Origin: Streptomyces sp. SAT1
GTDB taxonomy: Bacteria > Actinomycetota > Actinomycetes > Streptomycetales > Streptomycetaceae
DNA length: 64,000 bases
Reading direction: 5' to 3'
Assembly: GCF_001654495.1 (NCBI RefSeq)
Contig: NZ_CP015849.1
Location: 4,749,501 to 4,813,500, forward strand
The notes under the pieces are model-generated. The model saw only the letters and a program-made list of their open reading frames with translations, was not told where the DNA came from and searched no databases. Of this stretch, positions 34,468 to 41,765 are shown one piece after another. A program made the position numbers and the translations under genes. Position 1 is the stretch's first letter. Every line of letters starts with the position of its first letter.

Positions 34468-37179
34468 TCAGAGCTCCGCGGATTCGACGGCCGAGGCCGC
34501 CTTGCGCGTACGCCGACGCGGAGCGGCGGCCGGCTCACCGGTCGACTGCGCCGGGATCTCCGCCCCGGGGGCCTCCGTCGCGGGTGCCTTGGCGGCGGCC
34601 TTGCGGGTGCGCTTCGGCTTGGCCTCGGCCTCGGTGGCGGCCTCGGGCGCCTCGGCGGCGACGGCCTTCTTGCGGGTCCGCTTGGGCTTGGCCTCGGCGG
34701 CCTCGCCCTCGGCGGCGTCGACGGGTGCCTTGGCGGCGGCCTTGCGGGTCCGCTTCGGCTTGGCCTCGGCGTCCGCGACGGCTTCCGGCGCCTCGGCGGC
34801 GACCGCCTTCTTGCGCGTGCGCTTCGGCTTCTCCTCGGCGTCCGCGACCGGCTCCGGTGCCTCGGCGGCGACCGCCTTCTTGCGGGTCCGCTTCGGCTTC
34901 TCCTCGGCGGGAGCGGCCTCCGCCCCGGCGGGCGCGGCGGTGGTCTCCACGGCGGAAGCCGCGGCCTTGCGGGTACGGCGCGGCTTGGCGGCCACACCCT
35001 CCGCGGTGGCCGTCGCCTCGACCGCCTCGGCGGCCGGTGCCGCGTCGGTGGCTTCGGCGGCCACGGCCTTGCGGGCGCGGGTGCGCTTCGGCTTGGCCTC
35101 GGTCTCCGCGACGGCCTCCGGCGCCTCGGCGGCGACGGCCTTCTTGCGGGTGCGCTTCGGCGCGGCCTCGGCGGGTGCCGTCGCGGTGGCCTCGGCCTCA
35201 GCCACGGTCTCGGCGGCCGGTGCGGGCTGCGCGGCCTTGCGGGTCCGGCGGCGCGGCTCGGCCTTCGGCGCCTCCGCCGTGACCTCGGTCACGGCCTCGG
35301 CCTCGGCGGCCGGGGCCGCCTTCTTGCGGGTGCGGCGCGGGGCGGGGGCGACCGCCTCGGCGTCGGCCTCCGCGACGGCGGTCGCCGCGACGGCGGCCTG
35401 CGGCGCCTCGGGAGCGGGACTCACGGCCTCGGCGGCCGGAGCGGCCGTGCTCGCCACGGCCGGGGACTCCACCGAGCGGCGGGTCCGGCGGCGGCGCGGC
35501 CTGTCCGTCGCGTCGGCGGTGTCCAGCGCGGGGCTCTCCGCCGCCGTCACGGCCGCCTCGGCCGTCGCGGGGACGGCGGCAGCGGCGGACTGCTGGACCG
35601 GCTGCTGCTGGGCGCCCGCACCGGAACGCGTCCGCCGGCGGCGGCGCGGGGTGCGGACAGCGGCGGCCTCGTCGGCGGGTGCCGCGGCGGCCGGGGCGGC
35701 CTCGGCCGCCGTACCGGTGCCCTGCGCGCCCGCTTCCACCGGCGCACCGCCGCGCGTGCGGCGGCGCCGGCGCGGAGTGCGCTCCGAGTGGTCGCGGTCG
35801 CGGTCTCGGTCGCGATCCCGGTCACGGTCGCGGTCGGCGGTGCGGCCCTCGGGGCGTCCGCCCCGGCCGCCGCGCCCGCGGGCACCGCGGCCACCGGTCT
35901 CGCCGAGGTCCTCCAGCTCCTCCGCGTCCAGCCCGGCGCGAGTGCGCTCCGAGCGCGGCAGGATGCCCTTCGTGCCCGCCGGGATGCCCAGGTCGGTGAA
36001 GAGGTGCGGGGAGGTGGAGTACGTCTCCGGCGGGTCGTTGAAGCCCAGCTCCAGCGCCTTGTTGATCAGCTGCCAGCGCGGGATGTCGTCCCAGTCGACG
36101 AGGGTGATCGCCGTACCCTTGGCGCCCGCGCGGCCGGTGCGGCCGATGCGGTGCAGGTACGTCTTCTCCTCTTCGGGCGACTGGTAGTTGATGACGTGGG
36201 TCACGCCCTCGACGTCGATACCGCGGGCGGCGACGTCGGTGCAGACGAGCACGTCGACCTTGCCGTTGCGGAAGGCGCGCAGCGCCTGCTCGCGGGCGCC
36301 CTGGCCGAGGTCGCCGTGGACCGCGCCGGAGGCGAAACCGCGCTGCTTGAGCTGGTCGGCGAGGTCGGCCGCCGTGCGCTTGGTCCGGCAGAAGATCATC
36401 ACCAGCCCGCGGCCCTCGGCCTGGAGGATGCGCGCGACCATCTCGGGCTTGTCCATGTTGTGCGCGCGGTAGATGAACTGGGTGGTGTTGGCCACCGTCG
36501 CGCCCTCGTCGTCTGGCGTGGTGGCGCGGATGTGCGTGGGCTGCGACATGTAGCGGCGGGCGAGACCGATGACCGCGCCCGGCATGGTGGCCGAGAACAG
36601 CATGGTCTGGCGCCGGGCCGGAAGCATGCCGATGATCTTCTCGACGTCGGGCAGGAAGCCCAGGTCGAGCATCTCGTCGGCCTCGTCGAGGACGAGGGCC
36701 TTGACGTGCTTGAGGTTCAGCTTCTTCTGGCCCGCGAGGTCCAGCAGGCGGCCCGGGGTGCCGACGATCACGTCGACGCCCTTCTTCAGGGCCTCGACCT
36801 GGGGCTCGTAGGCCCGGCCGCCGTAGATCGCGGTCACCCGCACATTGCGCACCTTGCCGGCGGTCAGCAGGTCGTTGGTCACCTGGACGCACAGCTCGCG
36901 CGTGGGGACGACGACGAGGGCCTGCGGGGCGTCGGTGAGGGCCTCGGGGGCGGCGCGTCCGGCCTCGACGTCGGCGGGGACGGTGACGCGCTCCAGGAGC
37001 GGGAGGCCGAAGCCGAGCGTCTTGCCGGTGCCGGTCTTGGCCTGGCCGATGACGTCCGTGCCCGACAGGGCCACGGGGAGCGTCATCTCCTGGATGGGGA
37101 ACGGAGTGGTGATGCCGACGGCCTCCAGGGCCTCGGCGGTCTCGGGGAGGATCCCGAGGGATCGGAACGTCGTAGTCAG
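34468..37179 (-). CDS. rhlE: DEAD-box RNA helicase RhlE with a giant basic repeat tail
   Basis: About 903 residues. The helicase core (1-430) has the Q motif near 27-35, Walker A AKTGTGKT (47-54), VLDEADEM, LFSATMPG, and HRIGRTGRAG. Residues about 430-903 are a disordered tail: an Arg-Asp dipeptide run, then many copies of a KPKRTRKKAVAAEAPE-like unit and Arg/Thr-rich blocks, likely for RNA binding. The conserved start TTTFRSLGILPE is preceded by CTG (37179-37177) behind AGAGGCAG; the nearest canonical in-frame start is GTG 37239 with no ribosome site. It should unwind structured RNA, for example in the cold or in the degradosome. Confidence 0.92.
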   Translation of the reverse strand: MTTTFRSLGILPETAEALEAVGITTPFPIQEMTLPVALSGTDVIGQAKTGTGKTLGFGLPLLERVTVPADVEAGRAAPEALTDAPQALVVVPTRELCVQVTNDLLTAGKVRNVRVTAIYGGRAYEPQVEALKKGVDVIVGTPGRLLDLAGQKKLNLKHVKALVLDEADEMLDLGFLPDVEKIIGMLPARRQTMLFSATMPGAVIGLARRYMSQPTHIRATTPDDEGATVANTTQFIYRAHNMDKPEMVARILQAEGRGLVMIFCRTKRTAADLADQLKQRGFASGAVHGDLGQGAREQALRAFRNGKVDVLVCTDVAARGIDVEGVTHVINYQSPEEEKTYLHRIGRTGRAGAKGTAITLVDWDDIPRWQLINKALELGFNDPPETYSTSPHLFTDLGIPAGTKGILPRSERTRAGLDAEELEDLGETGGRGARGRGGRGGRPEGRTADRDRDRDRDRDRDRDHSERTPRRRRRTRGGAPVEAGAQGTGTAAEAAPAAAAPADEAAAVRTPRRRRRTRSGAGAQQQPVQQSAAAAVPATAEAAVTAAESPALDTADATDRPRRRRTRRSVESPAVASTAAPAAEAVSPAPEAPQAAVAATAVAEADAEAVAPAPRRTRKKAAPAAEAEAVTEVTAEAPKAEPRRRTRKAAQPAPAAETVAEAEATATAPAEAAPKRTRKKAVAAEAPEAVAETEAKPKRTRARKAVAAEATDAAPAAEAVEATATAEGVAAKPRRTRKAAASAVETTAAPAGAEAAPAEEKPKRTRKKAVAAEAPEPVADAEEKPKRTRKKAVAAEAPEAVADAEAKPKRTRKAAAKAPVDAAEGEAAEAKPKRTRKKAVAAEAPEAATEAEAKPKRTRKAAAKAPATEAPGAEIPAQSTGEPAAAPRRRTRKAASAVESAEL
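34540..35400 (-). repeat. coding repeats in the rhlE tail
   Basis: Seven or more near-identical units of about 60-70 bases encode KPKRTRKKAVAAEAPE-type blocks separated by acidic Ala/Glu spacers. High identity between copies makes the region prone to expansion and assembly collapse. Confidence 0.85.
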
Positions 37180-37613
37180 GGTGCTGCCTCTTCTGTGTGT
37201 GCGGCGCGAGGCGAGTGCGGGGGTCGTGTCGGACCGCACCGGGGACGACGGCGGCCGTGCGGTCTTGCCGCTCAGGCCGGCCGGGTGGCGCGGGACCTCT
37301 GCCGACGCTCTAGGGCCTGCCCACGGGGCCGGCCCAGCGCTCGTACCGCTGAGGGGGTCCCTCCGATCGTCGTACGCACTGTGCCGTACGGTCAGGGAGG
37401 GCTGTCGGGTCGGAGCCGATCGGGCCACCGACCGGGCATCCTCATGCGTGCGGCCTGTCGAAGCACGGCCGGGAACCCCGGCCCACCCAGCAGGCGCATT
37501 ACCACCATACCCCGGAATCGCGCACACGCGATGGCCGATTTGGTCACGTAGCCGTCGTCACACTGGTCGGCAAGATCTCTCCAGGGCCCGGGGAGCGGGC
37601 TATTGTGCGCTTC
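37180..37613. other. divergent region rhlE / ferritin-like, with nested hairpin
   Basis: No ORF is credible. A two-tier inverted repeat at 37359-37401 (outer CCCTCC/GGAGGG, inner CGTACG x2 around an 8-base loop) lies about 180 bases upstream of rhlE. It could be a structured leader or a shared operator. Confidence 0.5.
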
Positions 37614-38360
37614 ATGACCAGCTCTGACAAGCCCGACCAGGCCCCCGACGCACCCGCCGAACGCACCGGGATCGCCGCCCAGGACTGGGCGACGGCCGCC
37701 GCCGACCCGCAGTACCGCGCCGCCGTGGTGGACCTGCTCGGCGCGCTCGCCTACGGGGAGCTCGCGGCGTTCGAACGGCTCGCGGAGGACGCCAAGCTGG
37801 CGCCCACCCTCGCGGACAAGGCCGAGCTGGCGAAGATGGCCTCGGCCGAGTTCCACCACTTCGAGCGGCTGCGCGACCGGCTCACGGAGATCGGCGCGGA
37901 GCCGACCGAGGCGATGGACCCGTTCGTCGCCGCGCTCGACGGTTTCCACCGGCAGACGGCGCCCTCGGACTGGCTGGAAGGGCTCGTCAAGGCGTACGTC
38001 GGCGACTCGATCGCCAGTGACTTCTACCGGGAGGTCGCGGCCCGGCTGGACTCCGACACCCGCGAACTGGTGCTGGCCGTCCTCGACGACACCGGGCACG
38101 CCGGTTTCGCGGTGGAGAAGGTGCGGGCGGCCATCGACGCGGACCCGCGGGTGGGCGGACGGCTCGCGCTGTGGGCGCGGCGCCTGATGGGCGAGGCCCT
38201 GTCGCAGTCGCAGCGGGTCGTCGCCGACCGCGACGCGCTGTCCACGATGCTCGTGGGCGGGGTCGCGGACGGCTTCGACCTCGCGGAGGTCGGCCGGATG
38301 TTCACCCGCATCACCGAGGCGCACACCAAGCGGATGGCCGCGCTGGGGCTGGCCGCGTAG
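37614..38360 (+). CDS. ferritin-like-fold protein
   Basis: A 248-residue all-helical protein of the actinobacterial ferritin-like (MiaE-related) family, as Rv3210c in M. tuberculosis. Helices carry the acidic/His residues expected of a di-iron site (YGELAAFERL; ASAEFHHFERL). ATG 37614 has no ribosome site, and TATTGT at 37601-37606 is placed so that the mRNA may start at the ATG. Its role is unknown; rhlE is its conserved neighbour. Confidence 0.82.
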   Translation: MTSSDKPDQAPDAPAERTGIAAQDWATAAADPQYRAAVVDLLGALAYGELAAFERLAEDAKLAPTLADKAELAKMASAEFHHFERLRDRLTEIGAEPTEAMDPFVAALDGFHRQTAPSDWLEGLVKAYVGDSIASDFYREVAARLDSDTRELVLAVLDDTGHAGFAVEKVRAAIDADPRVGGRLALWARRLMGEALSQSQRVVADRDALSTMLVGGVADGFDLAEVGRMFTRITEAHTKRMAALGLAA

Positions 38361-38481
38361 CACGGACGCGGGAGACCCGGCCGCCCTGTCGTCGGGACGG
38401 CGTCGTCGGGACGGCCGGGACGCGCGCGGGGTTGGAAGGCCGGTCGGCCGGCGGGCGGGGCCCGGCGGACGGCCCGGTCGG

Positions 38482-38751
38482 CTACGCCGTCAGGGATCGT
38501 CGGCGCAGGCGGCCGGCCGGGCGCAGCAGCAGGGAGACGGAGGCGGCCGAGACGACGGCCGCGCCGAGCAGACTGGACAGCACGGGGGCCGAGCCGAGCG
38601 CGCTGTGGGTGACGAAGTCACCGAGGAGGGCGCCCGCCACCCCCGTCGACAGGACCAGCGGTCGCGACGGCAGGCGGCGCGACAGGCGGTGGAAGACCGC
38701 CCAGGCGAGCAGCAGGCCGAGCACGGCGGAGCCCAGGGCCTCCAAGAACAT
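38482..38751 (-). CDS. small integral membrane protein
   Basis: An 89-residue protein with about three membrane helices (residues 3-22, 38-55 and 60-80) and basic loops (HRLSRRLPSRP; GRLRRRSL). ATG 38751 follows GGGAGGG by six bases. It has no motif I recognise; similar small membrane proteins are common in Streptomyces. Confidence 0.7.
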   Translation of the reverse strand: MFLEALGSAVLGLLLAWAVFHRLSRRLPSRPLVLSTGVAGALLGDFVTHSALGSAPVLSSLLGAAVVSAASVSLLLRPAGRLRRRSLTA

Positions 38752-39009
38752 CACAGTCCCTCCCACGAGCGGCCGGTGCTGACGGTCGTAGCTCCGTCAT
38801 ACCCCTGACCTGCGGAATGCAACCCTCCCTGTGAGCTGTTTGTGTGCGCCGAGTGAAGCACGCGAGGAGGGGCCGAGCGGGACGCGAGCGCGGGCCGGGC
38901 AGGGGACGGGCGGACGTGAGAGCCGGGGACGCGAGCGCGGGCCGGACACGAGAGAGCGGGCCCTGCGGTCAGTGACCGCCGGACCCGCTCGTCGTTCGTA
39001 CGTGCCCTG

Positions 39010-39237
39010 CTACAGGGCCCCGAAGCCCACCTTGCGCGGGGCCGCCTCACCCAGCTCGACGTACGCGAGGCGCTCGGCCGGGACCAGCACCTTGCGACCG
39101 TGCTCGTCCACGAGGGTCAGCAGCTGCGACTTGCCGGCCAGTGCCTCGGCCACCGCCCGCTCGACCTCCTCGGGGCTCTGACCGCTCTCCAGAACGATCT
39201 CGCGGGGCGCGTGCTGCACGCCGATCTTGACCTCCAC
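39010..39237 (-). CDS. DUF3107 family protein
   Basis: A 75-residue protein (VEVKIGVQHAPREIVLESG, helix EVERAVAEAL, then LLTLVDEHGRKVLVPAERLAYVEL) matching DUF3107, present across Actinobacteria and next to a TetR gene and rhlE in mycobacteria (Rv3208A). GTG 39237 has GGAGGGACATAGCC upstream. Function unknown. Confidence 0.93.
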   Translation of the reverse strand: MEVKIGVQHAPREIVLESGQSPEEVERAVAEALAGKSQLLTLVDEHGRKVLVPAERLAYVELGEAAPRKVGFGAL

Positions 39238-39373
39238 GGCTATGTCCCTCCGACGGTCAGTGAAGTGCGCGACCTTCCGCGCCGTACTCCGCACACATTA
39301 GCCCGGTGAGGGGACGGACACGCTCCGCCGGTGCACGCCAGGAGCGAACAGCGCACGGGAACAAGCGACCGGA

Positions 39374-40018
39374 TCAGTGGTGCTGCTCGCTGCCGTGCAG
39401 CGGGAAACCGGCGATGCCGCGCCAGGCCAGCGACGTCAGCAGCTGGACCGCCTGGTCGCGCGGGACACTGCGGTCGCTGTGCAGCCACGAGCGGGCCACC
39501 ACCTGGGCGAGGCCCCCCAGACCGGAGGCGAGCAGCATCGACTCGGCACGCGAGAGGCCGGTGTCCTCGGCGATGACCTCGCAGATCGCCTCGGCGCACT
39601 CGTTGGTGACCTTGTCCACGCGCTCGCGCACGGCGGGCTCGTTGGTCAGGTCCGACTCGAAGACCAGCCGGAAGGCGCCGCCGTCGTCCTCGACGTAGGC
39701 GAAGTAGGCGTCCATCGTGGCGCGGACGCGCTGCTTGTTGTCGGTGGTCGACGCCAGCGCGCTGCGCACCGACTGGATCAGCGCCTCGCAGTGCTGGTCG
39801 AGCAGGGCCAGATAGAGGTCGAGCTTGCCGGGGAAGTGCTGGTAGAGCACCGGCTTGCTGACCCCGGCGCGCTCGGCGATGTCGTCCATGGCCGCCGCGT
39901 GGTAGCCCTGCGCCACGAAGACTTCCTGGGCGGCGCCCAGCAGCTGGTTCCGCCGGGCACGGCGCGGCAGGCGCGTGCCCCGCGGGCGCGCTGCCTCTGT
40001 CTGCTCGATGGCTGTCAC
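39374..40018 (-). CDS. TetR-family transcriptional regulator
   Basis: A 214-residue TetR/AcrR protein. The N-terminal HTH is at about 22-68 (RRNQLLGAAQEVFVAQGYHAAAMDDIAERAGVSKPVLYQHF is the textbook pattern) and a helical ligand domain follows. GTG 40018 has GGGAGGCGGC five bases before it. Upstream, the segment around 40063-40086 contains CGGT-A-ACCG within a near-palindrome TAC...GTA, a candidate autoregulatory site. It is the counterpart of Rv3208, and the ligand is unknown. Confidence 0.93.
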   Translation of the reverse strand: MTAIEQTEAARPRGTRLPRRARRNQLLGAAQEVFVAQGYHAAAMDDIAERAGVSKPVLYQHFPGKLDLYLALLDQHCEALIQSVRSALASTTDNKQRVRATMDAYFAYVEDDGGAFRLVFESDLTNEPAVRERVDKVTNECAEAICEVIAEDTGLSRAESMLLASGLGGLAQVVARSWLHSDRSVPRDQAVQLLTSLAWRGIAGFPLHGSEQHH

Positions 40019-40062
40019 GCCGCCTCCCAAAGTCGTCCCTGTGCGGTGTGCGCCGCGCCGCC

Positions 40063-40086
40063 ATCGTACTTTTCGGTAACCGTACT
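40063..40086. promoter_or_regulatory. candidate TetR autoregulatory site
   Basis: CGTAC-TTTT-CGGTAACCGTAC lies 45-68 bases upstream of the TetR start. CGGT-A-ACCG gives a 4-bp inverted repeat, and the outer CGTAC is repeated. It is weaker than the palindrome at 13802. Confidence 0.4.
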
Positions 40087-40215
40087 GTGCGCGGTGCGAG
40101 CGCAGAATTTCACGGACCGGACGGGGCGGAAACCGGCACAGAAGGTTTCCAACGGGCCCAGGCCGGGCATAGGCGAGCGCCGCCGCTGCTCAGCGGCGGT
40201 CCGTCGCCGCCACCG

Positions 40216-40452
40216 TCACCGGTAGTCGTCCTCGTCGAGGGAGACGACCCGTGCCTGCTCGGCGAGGTCGGCCTCGTTCGCGCGGCCGGGATCCACGTCC
40301 GTCAGCGGATCGTCGCCCTCCGGCGCGATGTCGGCCTGCTGCTCGGCCGCGTCGTCCTCGGGCGCCTCGACGTCGATCTCCGTGCCGTCCTCGGCGGCGC
40401 CGTCGTCCTCGATGTCCTCGAACGTCCCGGGGTCGCTGGGATCGATTGCCAT
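40216..40452 (-). CDS. small acidic protein, unknown
   Basis: A 78-residue, strongly acidic protein (MAIDPSDPGTFEDIEDD, many Asp/Glu, few basic residues), probably disordered. ATG 40452 is seven bases after AAGGGAG. It is conserved in Streptomyces as far as I recall. Upstream are three TGTACGT repeats at about 9-10-base spacing (40493-40519). The function is unknown; acidic tails of this kind can bind basic nucleic-acid proteins. Confidence 0.8.
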   Translation of the reverse strand: MAIDPSDPGTFEDIEDDGAAEDGTEIDVEAPEDDAAEQQADIAPEGDDPLTDVDPGRANEADLAEQARVVSLDEDDYR

Positions 40453-40492
40453 GGTGGGCTCCCTTCGGTGGACATCCCTGCGCATGTCCTTG

Positions 40493-40519
40493 TGTACGTC
40501 ATGTACGTCCGTGTACGTG
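40493..40519. promoter_or_regulatory. three direct TGTACGT repeats
   Basis: TGTACGT occurs at 40493, 40502 and 40512, about one helical turn apart, 41-67 bases upstream of the small acidic protein gene (as ACGTACA on its strand). This is a possible cooperative regulator site. Confidence 0.5.
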
Positions 40520-40660
40520 CCCGGCCGAAGCCGGGACTGTATGCGGGTGCCCTCGCTACGAGCGTAGGAGACACCCGATTCCCGCGCCATGCGATCCGGG
40601 ACGGCTCTCCGCGCCGTCCGCGCAACGCCTCCCGCGCCTCGTCCTGTGACGGCGAACACA

Positions 40661-40689
40661 TGAAGCGCGGCGTGATCGTCTCGTAACAT
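40661..40689 (+). promoter_or_regulatory. candidate leaderless promoter of the hydrolase gene
   Basis: -35-like TGAAGC (40661-40666) and -10 TAACAT (40684-40689) with a 17-base spacer. The -10 ends six bases before the ATG at 40696, which lacks a ribosome site. Confidence 0.5.
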
Positions 40690-40695
40690 TGCCGC

Positions 40696-41757
40696 ATGTC
40701 TTCGACCGACCTGCCCGCCGTGCCGCCCGCGAACGTCCTTCCCAGGGTGGCGCCCGCCGGGTCCGGGGCCGGGGAAGCCGGGGAAGGGGAGCGGCTGCGC
40801 TCGGTCGAACTGCCGGGAATCACCCTGACGGTGCGTTCCCGGCCGCCCGCGCGCGAGGGCCTGCCGCGCGCGCTGTACGTGCACGGGCTCGGCGGTTCCT
40901 CGCAGAACTGGACGCCGCTGATGGCCCTCCTGGACACCGACGTGGACGGCGAGGCGCTCGACCTGCCGGGCTTCGGGGACTCCCCGCCGCCGGACGACGG
41001 CAACTACTCGGTCACCGCCCACGCGCGCGCGGTGATCCGCTACCTGGACACGGCGGGCCAGGGCCCGGTCCATCTGCTCGGCAACTCCCTGGGCGGTGCC
41101 GTCTCCACGCGCGTCGCCGCGCTGCGCCCCGACCTCGTCCGCACCCTCACCCTGGTCTCGCCCGCGCTGCCCGAACTGCGGGTGCAGCGCAGCGCCCTGC
41201 CGACCGGGCTGCTCGCGCTGCCCGGCGTCTGTGCGCTCTTCACCCGGCTGACCAGGGAGTGGACGGCCGAGCAGCGGGTCCGCGGCATGATGGCCCTCTG
41301 CTACGGCGACCCCGGCCGGGTCACCCCTGAGGGTCTCCGCGACGCCGTGCAGGAGATGGAACGGCGGCTGCGGCTGCCGTACTTCTGGGACGCGATGGCG
41401 CGTTCCGCGCGCGGGATCGTCGACGCGTACACCCTGGGCGGTCAGCACGGTCTGTGGCGGCAGGCCGAACGGGTCCTCGCGCCCACCCTGCTGGTCTACG
41501 GCGGCCGGGACCAGCTCGTCGGATACCGCATGGCCCAGCGCGCGGCACGGGCCTTCCGCGACTCCCGCCTCCTCACCCTGCCCGACGCGGGCCATGTGGC
41601 GATGATGGAGTATCCGGAGACCGTGGCGACCGCGTTCCGTGAACTCCTGGCCGAAACGCGGGAGTCGGGGTCGTGGGCGGCGCCGGGCGGGAAGGCCGTA
41701 GGCTCCCGGGGTGCGGTCGCCGACGAGGGCGCCCGCGACGCGGAAATGGGAGGCTGA
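40696..41757 (+). CDS. alpha/beta-hydrolase (LipV-like)
   Basis: A 353-residue alpha/beta-hydrolase. YVHGLGGSSQNW holds the oxyanion region, the nucleophile elbow is LLGNSLGGAV, the Asp is in YGGRDQLVGY and the His in PDAGHVAMME. Mycobacterial lipV (Rv3203) is the positional counterpart. ATG 40696 appears to be leaderless. It ends nine bases before the DUF3152 gene, so both are probably one operon. Confidence 0.9.
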   Translation: MSSTDLPAVPPANVLPRVAPAGSGAGEAGEGERLRSVELPGITLTVRSRPPAREGLPRALYVHGLGGSSQNWTPLMALLDTDVDGEALDLPGFGDSPPPDDGNYSVTAHARAVIRYLDTAGQGPVHLLGNSLGGAVSTRVAALRPDLVRTLTLVSPALPELRVQRSALPTGLLALPGVCALFTRLTREWTAEQRVRGMMALCYGDPGRVTPEGLRDAVQEMERRLRLPYFWDAMARSARGIVDAYTLGGQHGLWRQAERVLAPTLLVYGGRDQLVGYRMAQRAARAFRDSRLLTLPDAGHVAMMEYPETVATAFRELLAETRESGSWAAPGGKAVGSRGAVADEGARDAEMGG

Positions 41758-41765
41758 CGGACCAG

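Noticed and set aside
33425..36187. A 920-codon plus-strand frame opposite rhlE and a hydrolase
   Set aside because: Composition is Gly/Arg/Ala low complexity and follows the codon bias of the true gene read backwards.
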